A DNA stretch of 64,000 nucleotides from an uncultured Pseudoxanthomonas sp. (GTDB lineage Bacteria > Pseudomonadota > Gammaproteobacteria > Xanthomonadales > Xanthomonadaceae): contig CAMLGZ010000013.1 of the NCBI GenBank assembly GCA_946479745.1, positions 21,660-85,659 of the forward strand. Reading direction: 5' to 3'. Positions 48,864 to 58,542 of this stretch are shown here, piece by piece. The notes below the pieces were generated by a model. It worked only from the letters and a program-made list of their open reading frames with translations. It was not told the DNA's origin and ran no database searches. A program made the position numbers and the translations under genes. Numbering within the stretch: position 1 is the first letter of the stretch; every line of letters begins with the position of its first letter.

Positions 48864-49946
48864 ATGAAAAACAAAACCACCGCAGCAGGGAAGGGCACAC
48901 GTTCCACTGGGGAGCGCAAATCCGGCCATCGGCCGGTGACGGTGACCGATATCGCCAACGCCATCGGCGTGTCGCGTGCCACGGTGTCGCTGGTGCTGCG
49001 CGGCAGTCCGCTGGTGCACGTGGATACGCGCGCCAAAGTGGAGGCGGAATTGCAGCGCCAACGCTACGTTTACAATCGGGGGGCGGCCAATCTGCGCCGG
49101 CAGGTCTCATCCAGCGTCGCGCTGGTGATCAACGACTTGTCCAATCCGTTTTTCGCCGAATTTGCGGCTGGCGTCGACGAGGCTCTGGGCGCGAAAGGTT
49201 TTGTGACCTTATTGGGCAGCACTGGCGAGTCCCCGGAGCGCCAACAGGCCGTGCTGGCTTCGTTGATGGAACACACTCCCGCCGGACTGATCCTGTCGCC
49301 GGCCGAAGGAAGCGATGCCGCGCAATTGCGCCAGGTGCTGGGTGCGCACAGCAATGTTCTGCTGTTCAACCGCGAACTGGCCGGCGCCGAGTGGGATTTC
49401 CTGGCGCTGGACAATCAGCGGGGCGCGCATATCGCGACTGCCCACCTGATCGAGCTGGGTCATCGCCGCATCGCCTTCTATGGCGGCCACGCCGATTCCA
49501 GCTCCTGCCAGCAACGCCGCACCGGCTATGCGCAGGCGATGGCCGAGGCGGGACTGGAAGTGGAAGAGGAATGGATGATCGAATCGGCGCCGAATCGGTT
49601 GGAAGCGGCGGCGCGTACGGGAGAGCTGTTTGCCCACAAGCAGATGCCCACAGCGGCCGTCTGCTACAACGACACGGTCGCCCTGGGCCTGATGCTGGGT
49701 CTTATGGCGCGCGGCATTCGTCCGGGCCACGACTTCGCCGTCACCGGATTCGACAATATTTCCGAGGCCGCCGTCACCACGCCGCCGCTGACGACAATGG
49801 CGGTCGACCCGCGCGAGCGCGGTCGCCAGGCGGCGGAGTTGCTGTTGCGCCGGATCGGGAACCCCGACGCGGAGTCGCAGCGCACCATCGCGCCGGTAGA
49901 GCTCCGCGTTCGGGAGAGCAGCGGTATGCCGCGTACTGTCGCCTAA
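48864..49946 (+). CDS. LacI family transcriptional regulator
   Basis: A 360-residue repressor-type regulator. The HTH is at about residues 26-47 (VTVTDIANAIGVSRATVSLVL), followed by a hinge helix and a periplasmic-binding-protein-like sugar domain (SVALVINDLSNPFFAEFA, VTGFDNISEAAVTTPPLTT). It is the only LacI protein in the window and lies inside the glycan locus, so it is the best candidate to bind the ATTTAGATCGATCTAAAT sites. The inducer is presumably a released sugar such as mannose or an oligosaccharide. Confidence 0.93.
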   Translation: MKNKTTAAGKGTRSTGERKSGHRPVTVTDIANAIGVSRATVSLVLRGSPLVHVDTRAKVEAELQRQRYVYNRGAANLRRQVSSSVALVINDLSNPFFAEFAAGVDEALGAKGFVTLLGSTGESPERQQAVLASLMEHTPAGLILSPAEGSDAAQLRQVLGAHSNVLLFNRELAGAEWDFLALDNQRGAHIATAHLIELGHRRIAFYGGHADSSSCQQRRTGYAQAMAEAGLEVEEEWMIESAPNRLEAAARTGELFAHKQMPTAAVCYNDTVALGLMLGLMARGIRPGHDFAVTGFDNISEAAVTTPPLTTMAVDPRERGRQAAELLLRRIGNPDAESQRTIAPVELRVRESSGMPRTVA

Positions 49947-49998
49947 ACGATGTTCCTTTCCCCCGCCGTCCCTGCCGCATTCCGAGGCGCTTAAACGC

Positions 49999-51312
49999 AT
50001 GCATATTTCCCATACCCCACCTTCGAGCGGCACCGGTTCGTCGCGCCCCGCAATCAACGCGCGCACGGCGCTTTCGGTGGTCACGACGATTTTCTTCATG
50101 TGGGGGTTTTTGACCTGCCTCAACGACATCCTGATCCCGCACCTGAAAGCGGTGTTCGAACTGAACTACGCGCGCGCCATGCTCGTGCAGTTCACCTTCT
50201 TCGGCGCGTATTTCCTGATGTCCTTGCCGGCCGGCCGGCTGGTCGCGCATCTCGGCTACAAGAAGGGCATCGTCGCCGGGCTGGCCATCGCCGGTGTCGG
50301 TGCGCTGGGTTTCTGGCCGGCGGCCGAGCTGCGTATCTATGAGGCGTTCCTGGCGGCGTTGTTCGTGCTGGCGACCGGCATCACCGTGTTGCAGGTGGCC
50401 GCGAACCCCTATGTGGCCCTGCTTGGTCCGGAGAGCACCAGTTCCAGTCGTTTGACGCTGGCGCAGGCGTTGAACTCGCTGGGTACCGCTATCGCCCCGA
50501 TCTTCGGTGGCCTGTTGATCCTCGGCAATACGGTGAAGAGCGCGGATCAGATCGCGGCGATGCCGTTGGCCGGGCAAATCGCCTACCGCACCCAGGAAGC
50601 CCAGTCCGTTCAGGGGCCCTATGTCGGTCTGGCCGTGGTGCTGTTCCTGTTGGCGGTATTCGTCTATTTGTTCCGTTTGCCGGCGTTGACCGAAACGACC
50701 GAAAAGGCCGATCATCTCAAGCACACTCTGCGCGAAGCGTTGCGTCACCGCCATGTGCTTTTCGGCGTGCTGGGCATCTTCTTCTATGTCGGCGCGGAAG
50801 TCGCGATCGGCAGCTTCCTGGTCAACTACCTGTCGATGCCGGATATCGGCGGCTTCACCGAACAGCAAGCCACAAGATACGTGTCGGCTTACTGGACACT
50901 GGCGATGGTCGGCCGTTTCGCCGGTTCGGCGATCATGGTCAAATTTTCGCCGCGAAAACTGCTGGCTATCTTCGCCACGGTCAATGTCGTCCTGTTGGCC
51001 ACGACCATGTTGGGCAACGGCCATATCGCGGTGTACAGCATCGTCGCCACGGGCCTGTTCAATTCGATCATGTTCCCCACGATCTTCGCGCTGGGCATCG
51101 AGCGTTTGGGGCCGCTGACCGGCAAGGCCTCCAGTCTGTTGATCATGGCCATCGTGGGCGGCGCGCTGGTCCCTTATCTGCAGGGCCTTCTGGCCGACAG
51201 CATCGGCCTGCACCATGCCTTCATCCTGCCGCTGCTGTGCTACGGCTACATCATCTTCTACGGCCTGTCCGGCTCGCGCCTGATTCCCGTCGCTCCGGCG
51301 AAGGAAGCATGA
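49999..51312 (+). CDS. Sugar MFS transporter (FucP/GluP/NagP family)
   Basis: A 437-residue inner-membrane transporter with 12 predicted helices. FFMWGFLTCLNDILIPHLKAVFE near the N-terminus and LQVAANPYVALLGPE are hallmarks of the fucose/glucose-galactose/GlcNAc symporter family. It imports the monosaccharide set free in the periplasm; in this context mannose, glucose, fucose or GlcNAc are possible. It overlaps the PfkB kinase start by four bases (ATGA), so that kinase likely acts on its cargo. Confidence 0.92.
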   Translation: MHISHTPPSSGTGSSRPAINARTALSVVTTIFFMWGFLTCLNDILIPHLKAVFELNYARAMLVQFTFFGAYFLMSLPAGRLVAHLGYKKGIVAGLAIAGVGALGFWPAAELRIYEAFLAALFVLATGITVLQVAANPYVALLGPESTSSSRLTLAQALNSLGTAIAPIFGGLLILGNTVKSADQIAAMPLAGQIAYRTQEAQSVQGPYVGLAVVLFLLAVFVYLFRLPALTETTEKADHLKHTLREALRHRHVLFGVLGIFFYVGAEVAIGSFLVNYLSMPDIGGFTEQQATRYVSAYWTLAMVGRFAGSAIMVKFSPRKLLAIFATVNVVLLATTMLGNGHIAVYSIVATGLFNSIMFPTIFALGIERLGPLTGKASSLLIMAIVGGALVPYLQGLLADSIGLHHAFILPLLCYGYIIFYGLSGSRLIPVAPAKEA

Positions 51313-52328
51313 GGCCGACGATGTCGAAGATTGTCTGTTTTGGCGAAGCCCTGATCGATCTGCTGGCGCAGCCTCCCGCGACGGCAGGCATGCCGCGCGC
51401 CTTCCTGCAGTACGCGGGCGGCGCGCCGGCCAACGTGGCCGTTGCGGCGGCGCGTTTGGGCGCGGATGCGCATTTCGCCGGCATGCTGGGCGAAGACATG
51501 TTCGGCGACTTCCTGCTGGAAAGTCTCGCCTCCGCCGGCGTCGCCATCGATTGCATCGTGCGCACCGGCGAAGCCAAGACCGCGCTGGCTTTCGTCGCGC
51601 TGGATGCGGCGGGCGAGCGCAGCTTCAGCTTCTACCGGCCGCCAGCCGCGGATCTGCTGTTCCGCACCGAGCACTTTCATGCCAACTGCTTTACCGGCAC
51701 GGGTGTCTTTCATGTCTGTTCCAACAGCCTGACCGAAGCGGCCATCGCTGAAACCACCTTCAACGGCATGTTGCGTGCGCGTGCGGCCGGCGCGGTGGTC
51801 AGCCTGGACCTGAATCTGCGTCCTGCGTTGTGGCCGATGGATGTGGATCCGGCGCCGCGTCTGTGGGAAGCGCTTGCCAACGCCGATCTGGTCAAGTTGG
51901 CGCGAGAGGAGCTGGACTACCTGGCGCGCCCCTTCGGGAATGGCGCCCTTGGCGAATCGGCGGTAATGCAGCGCCTGCTCGAAGGCCAGACGCAATGGGT
52001 CGTTGTTACCGACGGCGCCGCTGCGATCCGCTGGTTCACCCGTCAGGCTTCCGGACTGGTGGAAAGTTTCCGTGTGGAGGCCCTCGATACCACTGCCGCC
52101 GGCGATGCCTTCGTCGGTGGCCTGCTGTTCCGCATGGGTGAGCTGGGCGGGGATGGCCGAGGTTTCGCGGAATTCTGCCAGCGCCGGGATTCCATCGAAG
52201 ACGCCATTCTCTTCGGCGCCGCGGCGGGTGCGCTGGCGGTGAGCCGCAAGGGCGCATTCGCGGCCATGCCGACCCATGCGGAGGTCAAGCATCTTTTGCA
52301 AGAACAGTCTTCTTTTGCGGCAGTGTGA
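51309..52328 (+). CDS. PfkB family sugar kinase (fructokinase/mannokinase-like)
   Basis: A 339-residue cytosolic carbohydrate kinase. The PfkB signatures are YAGGAPANVAVAAARLG and DTTAAGDAFVGGLLF with catalytic Asp266. Annotated relatives are fructokinases; in a mannosidase locus, phosphorylation of mannose (or of fructose after isomerisation) is a reasonable inference. The ATG at 51309 overlaps the transporter stop; ATG 51321 (MSKIVCFGE) is an alternative. No mannose isomerase gene is present here. Confidence 0.9.
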   Translation: MRPTMSKIVCFGEALIDLLAQPPATAGMPRAFLQYAGGAPANVAVAAARLGADAHFAGMLGEDMFGDFLLESLASAGVAIDCIVRTGEAKTALAFVALDAAGERSFSFYRPPAADLLFRTEHFHANCFTGTGVFHVCSNSLTEAAIAETTFNGMLRARAAGAVVSLDLNLRPALWPMDVDPAPRLWEALANADLVKLAREELDYLARPFGNGALGESAVMQRLLEGQTQWVVVTDGAAAIRWFTRQASGLVESFRVEALDTTAAGDAFVGGLLFRMGELGGDGRGFAEFCQRRDSIEDAILFGAAAGALAVSRKGAFAAMPTHAEVKHLLQEQSSFAAV

Positions 52329-52472
52329 GCACTCCGTCTGAAGTCGCATCGCTGGATTTCCATTCGCCGTAGTTCAACTCCGCCGGCCGTGCAATGACGC
52401 GGAGTTCGCCAGACGGCACCGTCCCGTCCGCCGATCCATAGCCGAATTCCCTACCTTACGAGGATGAATCCG

Positions 52473-53897
52473 ATGTTCCAGGGCAAGCAGAGCAGAGAAA
52501 TAGCCGGTATCGCATTGCTGCTGTCGTTATGGGCCAGCACGGTCAGCGCGCAAGCGCCGAGGCATGTGGCAGCGAAGCAGCTCGTGAATGCCGTGCCGGC
52601 GGTTGATGCCAGGGAATCCGCGCGGATGGCCGAGCAGGTACGCGCCGAGGCGCGCCATGCCTGGCGGGGCTATATGCGTTTCGCGAAGGGCCATGACGAT
52701 CTGAAACCGCTCAGCGCCGCGCCGCGCGATTGGTACCGGCACTCGCTGTTGATGTCGCCCGTCGATGCGCTGGATACCCTGGTCCTGCTGGGACTGGACC
52801 AGGAAGCCGACGAGGCCCGTGAGCTGATCGTCAGCCAGTTGTCGTTCGATCACGACATGTACGTGCAGAATTTCGAAATCACCATCCGCCTGCTGGGCGG
52901 GCTGATTTCCGGATACCAGCTGACAGGCGACAAGCGCCTGCTGGATTTGGCCGAAGATCTCGGCAAACGCCTGCTGCCGGTATTCGACACCAGGACCGGC
53001 CTGCCCTACACCCACGTCAATCTGCGCACTGGAAAGGTGCGCGGCACCACCAGCAATCCGGCCGAAACCGGTACGCTGCTGCTGGAGTTCGGCACGCTGA
53101 GCAAGCTCACCGGCAACCCGGTCTATTACGACAAGGCCAAGCGCGCCCTGGTCGAAACCTTCAACCGCCGCTCAAAGATCGGTCTGGTCGGTTTGAACAT
53201 CAATGTGGAAACGGGCGAATGGACCAACCCCACCAGCCATATCGCCGGCGGCATCGATTCGTACTACGAATACCTCTACAAATGCTGGAAGCTGTTCGGC
53301 GATACCGACTGCAAACGCATGTGGGACGAGAGCATCGGCCCGATCAACCGTTACCTGTCCGATGAAGTGCGCGATGGCGAACTCTGGTACGGCTATGCCG
53401 ACATGAACACCGGCGCCCGTACGCAGACGACCTATGGTGCGTTGGATGCCTTCATGCCGGCATTGCTTGCGTTGAGCGGCGATCTGGATCGTGCCAAGCG
53501 CCTGCAGGAATCCGGGCTGAAGATGTGGCGTCTGCACGGCATCGAACCGGAAGCGCTCGACTACGCCAGGATGCAGATACGCGCGCCGGGCTATCCGCTG
53601 CGTCCCGAGATCATCGAATCCGCTTATTACCTGTATCACTACACCGACGATGCGCGTTACCGCGGCATGGGGAAGGAGTTTTTCAGGGATTTCGTGCGCC
53701 ATACCCGCACCGAGCACGGCTTTGCCGCGTTGAGGGATGTGCGCAGCAAGGAGAAGGAAGACTCTATGGAGAGCTTCCTGTTCGCGGAAACTTTCAAGTA
53801 CTACTACTTGTTGTTCGCGCCGGATAAAGCGCTGGATTTCGACAGTGTGGTGTTCAACACCGAGGCGCATCCATTGCGGCGCACCTGGAAAGATTGA
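52473..53897 (+). CDS. GH47 alpha-mannosidase (class I, inverting)
   Basis: A 474-residue secreted protein with a signal peptide (cleavage near ASTVSAQ). GH47 hallmarks are all present: HAWRGYMRFAKGHDDLKPLS, MSPVDALDTLVLLG, NFEITIRLLGGLISGYQ, GGIDSYYEYLYKCWKLFG, LRPEIIESAYYLY and the calcium-binding Thr in FNTEAHPLR at the C-terminus. GH47 enzymes trim alpha-1,2-mannose and are best known as eukaryotic ER/Golgi mannosidases and EDEM proteins; bacterial members exist (for example in Caulobacter) but are uncommon. I chose ATG 52473 because AGGA is 8 nt upstream; ATG 52464 is an alternative. Confidence 0.93.
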   Translation: MFQGKQSREIAGIALLLSLWASTVSAQAPRHVAAKQLVNAVPAVDARESARMAEQVRAEARHAWRGYMRFAKGHDDLKPLSAAPRDWYRHSLLMSPVDALDTLVLLGLDQEADEARELIVSQLSFDHDMYVQNFEITIRLLGGLISGYQLTGDKRLLDLAEDLGKRLLPVFDTRTGLPYTHVNLRTGKVRGTTSNPAETGTLLLEFGTLSKLTGNPVYYDKAKRALVETFNRRSKIGLVGLNINVETGEWTNPTSHIAGGIDSYYEYLYKCWKLFGDTDCKRMWDESIGPINRYLSDEVRDGELWYGYADMNTGARTQTTYGALDAFMPALLALSGDLDRAKRLQESGLKMWRLHGIEPEALDYARMQIRAPGYPLRPEIIESAYYLYHYTDDARYRGMGKEFFRDFVRHTRTEHGFAALRDVRSKEKEDSMESFLFAETFKYYYLLFAPDKALDFDSVVFNTEAHPLRRTWKD

Positions 53898-53982
53898 CGC
53901 GCGTCAGACCTGCCTGACGCGGTCGATCGCCGACTTGCTGTTCTGCGGCCTCCAAAGTGACGTGGGATTATCGCATTCAGCG

Positions 53983-54000
53983 TTTTGAATCGATCTAATT
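53983..54000. promoter_or_regulatory. Degenerate LacI-type operator
   Basis: TTTTGAATCGATCTAATT: the right half ATCTAATT matches the locus consensus at 7 of 8 positions, the left half at 5 of 8. It lies 86 bp after the GH47 stop. Confidence 0.4.
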
Positions 54001-54109
54001 GCTAGGGGCATCATCGCGTTGCATACGCGATCGATCATCGTGGAAGCGGTTTCTGCTGCACTGCATGGTGACAAACGCGGACGGGCGTCATTAGATTGGC
54101 TGCGCCTCA

Positions 54110-54123
54110 TGTTAGCGCTACCA
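54110..54123 (-). promoter_or_regulatory. xyl-box (XylR operator) before TBDR 3
   Basis: TGTTAGCGCTACCA is the exact reverse complement of TGGTAGCGCTAACA, the xyl-box described for Xanthomonas xylan genes (from memory). It is the only such site before the SapC/halogenase-like unit. Confidence 0.8.
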
Positions 54124-54457
54124 ATCTGACGGCGCCCTGGCGTGGGCTGATTGGTGCAGAACGTTGTGAAGCGTCGCGGTTGCGCACAGTTTCGATTTAC
54201 CAGAACCAGCAGCCGGTATCGCGGTAACGGACGCTCATAACGTCCGGTTTTTCGGGAGAGAACGGGCTGCGGCCCGCGGGGCCCTTAAGGGGAGGGCGAT
54301 ACATCCATGGATCGAAACGAGAGAGGGGAGAGCAGATGAGAGGGTGCAGGTTCCGGTGCCACGCACAGAAGGCGGCCTTGGCCAAGGCCAGAGCCGCGTC
54401 GCATGCAGTGAATGATTTTGCCGTTGGCCGTCCAACTACAGTGCTGAGGACATACCT

Positions 54458-57400
54458 ATGAGTCACAAGTCGAAGCGGTTCAAGTCGAAGGCCATGTTCA
54501 CCTTCGTCGGCGGCGTATTGTTCATCAATCCAGCGTTCGCCCAGGACACCTCCACCAAGAGCACCCCGGCGGAGAGCACGCCGGTACAAGAAAGCCAGCA
54601 GCGAGCATCGGACGAAGCGACGAACCTCGATACGATCGTCGTCACCGGCATCCGCAGCAGCCTCAACCAGGCGATGGGGATCAAGCGGGACGCGGCAGGT
54701 GTGGTCGATGCGATCAGCGCCGAGGATATCGGCAAGTTCCCGGACACCAATCTGGCCGAATCTCTGCAGCGCATCACCGGTATCTCGATCGAACGCCGCG
54801 ATGGCGAAGGCGCGCAGGTCACCGCGCGTGGTTTCGGCCCGCAGTTCAATATGGTCACCCTCAATGGCCGCCAGATGCCAGGCGCAGACGCCTTTGGTGC
54901 GGCTGGCCAGGTAGCGATCGGCGGCGTGGACGGCGGTACCCGCGCGTTCAACTTCGCCCAGCTTGCGGCCGAGGCGATCAGCGGCATCGAGGTCTACAAG
55001 ACCGGCCAGGCGCAGGTTCCGAGCGGCGGCATCGGCGCGACCATCAACATCCTGACCGACAAGCCCTTCAACCATGAGGGCATTGTCGCCAGTGCCGGGG
55101 TCAAGGCGGTTTCCGACCGGTCGCAGCCGTTCGAGAACGACATCACCCCGGAAGTGTCCGGTATCTTCAGCTTCACCAATGCCGACAAAACCTTCGGCAT
55201 CGGCGTCAGCGCCAGTTCGCAGAAGCGCAAGGGCGGCTCGGTGCAGGCGACCGAGAACTACTGGAACGTCCAGCAGTGGACCGGGACCATGCCCGGCAAC
55301 CCGACCGTAGTGAACGCGCCCGCCATCGGCGAGCTCTACGCCCGTCCCAACGACTTGCGCTACGCCTTCTCCGAGTTCGAGCGCGAGCGGGTCAACGGAC
55401 AGGCGGTGGTGCAATTCGCGCCGACCGACAGCCTGACCATGACCCTGGACTACACCTACTCGACCAACGAAATCACCGAAAATCGTGGTGAGCAGGCGAT
55501 GTGGCTGCAGAACAGCCAGTACACCGATATCGAGTTCGACACCAGCGGCGCGGTGGCCACCCCGGTCTACATCCGCGAAATCGCCGGCACCAAGGACTTC
55601 GGCCTTGAACAGCAACGCACCATGCAGAAATACAAGCTGAGCTCGCTGGGCTTCAATGCGGTGTGGGATGTCAGCGACGACTTCCGCCTGAGCTTCGACG
55701 CGCACAACTCCAAGAACGAGAGCCGGCCGAACGACCCGTTGACCGGCGGCGGCTCGATCTTCTCGAGTATCGCGGGCACCAATAATTGCACCACCGGCCC
55801 GCACTGCGGCGGGTCATGGGTGCAGGAGCTGTTCTTCAACAGCAGTCTGCCACGGGGCTCGCAGACCTGGTATCCGACCACCCCGGATGCGCTGGCCAAT
55901 ACCAACGGTGTCGTGAACCCCGGCTTTGTCGAGGGCGAAATCGGCTCACAGGTGCTGCGAATCAACGCACAGACCCAGGTCAGCGAGATCAAACAGGGCC
56001 GTATCGACGGCGAATGGAATTTCGACAGTGGCCGTTTCCAGTTCGGCGTTGACAGCTCGAAGTCTTCGACCCACCGGCTGCAGGCTGCGGAGAACTATTC
56101 GACCCTGGGCGACTGGGGCGTCGCCAACGTGGATGGCGACGTTGCCAACGGCCTGATGGATCTGATCAGGCCCTACGACATCGCTGGTCTGTTCAATGAC
56201 TACAACGTCGGCAGCAGCAATGGCGCGTGGCGGGGCGATGCTGGCGAGTTGGCGCAATGGGCCGCCACCCACTATGGTGCCGGCATCGGCGTGAGTCCGC
56301 AGAACGCGGCCGACAACCGCGTCGAAGAAAAGACCAACTCCGCCTACATGCAGGTACAGCTCGAGGGCGAGCTGGGCGGAATGCGCACCAACACCCGCAT
56401 CGGCATTCGTTACGAGAAGACGGACCTGGTCTCGACTTCGGTGATCGCCATACCGGAAGCCATCGAATGGTCGGCGAACAACGATTTCAGGATCGTGCTG
56501 TCCGATGAGCAGCAGCCTTACAGCGAGAAGAACAGCTACAGTTACATCCTGCCCAATCTGGACTTCAGCATCGACTTCACGGATGAGCTGAAGGGTCGCG
56601 CCTCGTTCGGCAGAACCATCGCGCGCGCACCCTACGGCAACCTGTATGCCGGCCCTGGCGCACAACAACCGTCTGGCTCGATCCTGCTCGACTCCGCCGC
56701 TCGCGCCAGCGGAAACGCTCAGAACCCAGGCCTGATGCCCTTGGAATCGGACAACCTGGACTTGGCGCTGGAGTGGTATTTCGCGGATGCGAGTTATCTG
56801 TCGCTGACCTACTGGAACAAGTCGGTCAACAACTTCATCGGCAATACCGTCGGCCAAGAGTCGCTTTACGGGCTGCGGGATCCGACTTCGGGTCCGGATG
56901 CGCAGGCCGCCCTGGCTTTCCTTACCAGTGCGGCATGTGTGACCCAGGTGGGCGCCGCCAACGCCGCGGCCTGTTCGGGCAACGACACTTCGTTGTTTAC
57001 CGCGCTGGCGCTGTTGCGCAACGATCCCGCCGGGTTGGCGGCCTTCAACGGTACTGGTGCGCAGCAACTGGCGACGGAAACCGCGTACAACCTGGTCGGC
57101 GAAGCCGACGATCCGTTGTACATGTTCAACGTCAACCGTCCGGTCAATCAGAACCAGTCCAAGTTGCACGGCTGGGAACTGGGCGGCCAGTACTTCTTCG
57201 GTGACAGCGGCTTCGGCGTTCTGGCCAACTACACCGTGGTCAAGGGCGATGTGGGCTACAACAATGCGGGTGATCCGGGCATCGATCAGTTCGCTCTGAC
57301 GGGACTGAGCGATACCGCCAATGCCATGTTCATGTACGAGAAGTACGGTTGGTCGGTGCGTCTGGCCTGGAACTGGCGCGACGAGTACCTGATCCTGGCC

Positions 57401-57616
57401 AACCAGGGCGGCAGCCGCAATCCGTACTACGTGGAAGCCTACGAGCAGTGGGACCTGAGCGTGAACTACGCGCTCAACGACCATTGGTCGTTCGGCCTGG
57501 AGGGGATCAACCTGACCGGCGAGGACGTGCGCTGGCACGCCCGCACCGACAAGCAGATCGTCAAGCTGGCCGACCAGAGCCCGCGCTACATGCTGGGGGT
57601 GCGCTACAAGTTCTGA
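54458..57616 (+). CDS. TonB-dependent receptor (probable xylo-oligosaccharide uptake)
   Basis: A 1052-residue outer-membrane receptor. Signal peptide ends near NPAFAQ; TonB-box-like LDTIVVTGIRSSL; plug with FPDTNLAESLQRITGISIERRDGEG and SGGIGATINILT; barrel end GVRYKF. This is the XytA/CirA-like large TBDR class of Xanthomonas and Caulobacter. The upstream xyl-box, the downstream SapC/cupin/halogenase-like genes and xylBA suggest xylan-derived oligosaccharides as cargo. An intrinsic terminator follows. Confidence 0.92.
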   Translation: MSHKSKRFKSKAMFTFVGGVLFINPAFAQDTSTKSTPAESTPVQESQQRASDEATNLDTIVVTGIRSSLNQAMGIKRDAAGVVDAISAEDIGKFPDTNLAESLQRITGISIERRDGEGAQVTARGFGPQFNMVTLNGRQMPGADAFGAAGQVAIGGVDGGTRAFNFAQLAAEAISGIEVYKTGQAQVPSGGIGATINILTDKPFNHEGIVASAGVKAVSDRSQPFENDITPEVSGIFSFTNADKTFGIGVSASSQKRKGGSVQATENYWNVQQWTGTMPGNPTVVNAPAIGELYARPNDLRYAFSEFERERVNGQAVVQFAPTDSLTMTLDYTYSTNEITENRGEQAMWLQNSQYTDIEFDTSGAVATPVYIREIAGTKDFGLEQQRTMQKYKLSSLGFNAVWDVSDDFRLSFDAHNSKNESRPNDPLTGGGSIFSSIAGTNNCTTGPHCGGSWVQELFFNSSLPRGSQTWYPTTPDALANTNGVVNPGFVEGEIGSQVLRINAQTQVSEIKQGRIDGEWNFDSGRFQFGVDSSKSSTHRLQAAENYSTLGDWGVANVDGDVANGLMDLIRPYDIAGLFNDYNVGSSNGAWRGDAGELAQWAATHYGAGIGVSPQNAADNRVEEKTNSAYMQVQLEGELGGMRTNTRIGIRYEKTDLVSTSVIAIPEAIEWSANNDFRIVLSDEQQPYSEKNSYSYILPNLDFSIDFTDELKGRASFGRTIARAPYGNLYAGPGAQQPSGSILLDSAARASGNAQNPGLMPLESDNLDLALEWYFADASYLSLTYWNKSVNNFIGNTVGQESLYGLRDPTSGPDAQAALAFLTSAACVTQVGAANAAACSGNDTSLFTALALLRNDPAGLAAFNGTGAQQLATETAYNLVGEADDPLYMFNVNRPVNQNQSKLHGWELGGQYFFGDSGFGVLANYTVVKGDVGYNNAGDPGIDQFALTGLSDTANAMFMYEKYGWSVRLAWNWRDEYLILANQGGSRNPYYVEAYEQWDLSVNYALNDHWSFGLEGINLTGEDVRWHARTDKQIVKLADQSPRYMLGVRYKF

Positions 57617-57652
57617 GTCCTGCGAAAGCATTCTCCGAACGTCGCAAAAAGC

Positions 57653-57684
57653 GGGACCGCTGCGAAAGCAGCGGTCCCTTTTAT
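57653..57684 (+). terminator. Intrinsic terminator after TBDR 3
   Basis: An 11-bp stem GGGACCGCTGC / GCAGCGGTCCC with a GAAA tetraloop (57653-57678) followed by TTTTATT. A textbook Rho-independent terminator 36 bp after the stop. Confidence 0.93.
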
Positions 57685-57783
57685 TGAGGCCTGCGGCGAA
57701 AAAACCTTCCGCTTGCGGGCGTAGTGTTTTTCTGCAATCGTCGCCGTGGCCCGAGTCGCATCCGTTCAATCGCTGGAATTCAG

Positions 57784-58542
57784 ATGGCCCGATACGAACT
57801 GCTCAACAACGTGACCCACAAGGATCTGCGCGTGATCACCGGCTTCGGCCGCGAATTCGGCGACGGCATCGGCATGGTGCCGGCTTTCCCGAGCGAGTAC
57901 GCCGAACTGCAAAGGGAGTATCCGATCTTCTTCCGCAAAGACGGCGACAGCGGCCAATGGCAATCGGTGGCGCTGCTGGGGTTCGAACAGCACGAGAACC
58001 TGTTCCTGCAGGACGGCCGCTGGAATGCCACCTATCTGCCGGGGGCCGTCGCCAAGGGGCCGTTCCTGATCGGCTTCCAGGAACAGCGCATCGACGGCGA
58101 ACTGCGCAAGGAACCGGTGATGCATGTCGATCTGGAGCATTCGCGCATCAGCTTCACCGATGGCGAACCGGTATTTCTTCCGCAGGGCGGCAACAGTCCG
58201 TATCTGCAGCATATCGCCGGCGTGCTGCGCGGCATTCGCGACGGCGTGGAGTTCGGTGCCGCCATGTTCGCCGCGTTCGACTCGATGGATCTGATCCAAC
58301 CGGTCAATCTGGACGTGCAACTCGACGACAAGCACCGCGTCGGAGTGAGCGGCCTGTACGGCATCGATCGCGAGAAGCTGGCCGCGCTCGACGCCGGATC
58401 GCTGCATCGCCTGAATCAGGCCGGCTTTCTGGAAGGCGCTTATCTGGTATTGGCTTCGCTGCACAATATGCGCAGATTGATGGCGGAAAAACAGCGCCGC
58501 CTGCGCGAGCAGGACGCTGCGGCGCCCGAACGCGCGGCGTGA
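57784..58542 (+). CDS. SapC family protein
   Basis: A 252-residue protein of the SapC family: MARYELLNNVTHKDLRV at the start, YPIFFRKDGDSGQWQSVALLGF, and the central LQDGRWNATYLP. The family was first named from a Campylobacter S-layer locus, but in Xanthomonas/Caulobacter it is found next to TBDRs with unknown role. No signal peptide is seen, so it is probably cytosolic. ATG 57784 is chosen. Its stop overlaps the next start as GTGA. Confidence 0.9.
   Translation: MARYELLNNVTHKDLRVITGFGREFGDGIGMVPAFPSEYAELQREYPIFFRKDGDSGQWQSVALLGFEQHENLFLQDGRWNATYLPGAVAKGPFLIGFQEQRIDGELRKEPVMHVDLEHSRISFTDGEPVFLPQGGNSPYLQHIAGVLRGIRDGVEFGAAMFAAFDSMDLIQPVNLDVQLDDKHRVGVSGLYGIDREKLAALDAGSLHRLNQAGFLEGAYLVLASLHNMRRLMAEKQRRLREQDAAAPERAA

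Larger units (their letters stand above)
53898..54457. other. Regulatory interval between the N-glycan and xylan units
   Basis: 560 bp with no supported ORF. It holds a degenerate LacI-type site (53983-54000) and a perfect xyl-box (54110-54123), annotated separately. The segment 54190-54440 is GC-rich with weak open frames but no recognisable protein. The TBDR start at 54458 lies 334 bp after the xyl-box, giving a long leader. Confidence 0.5.
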
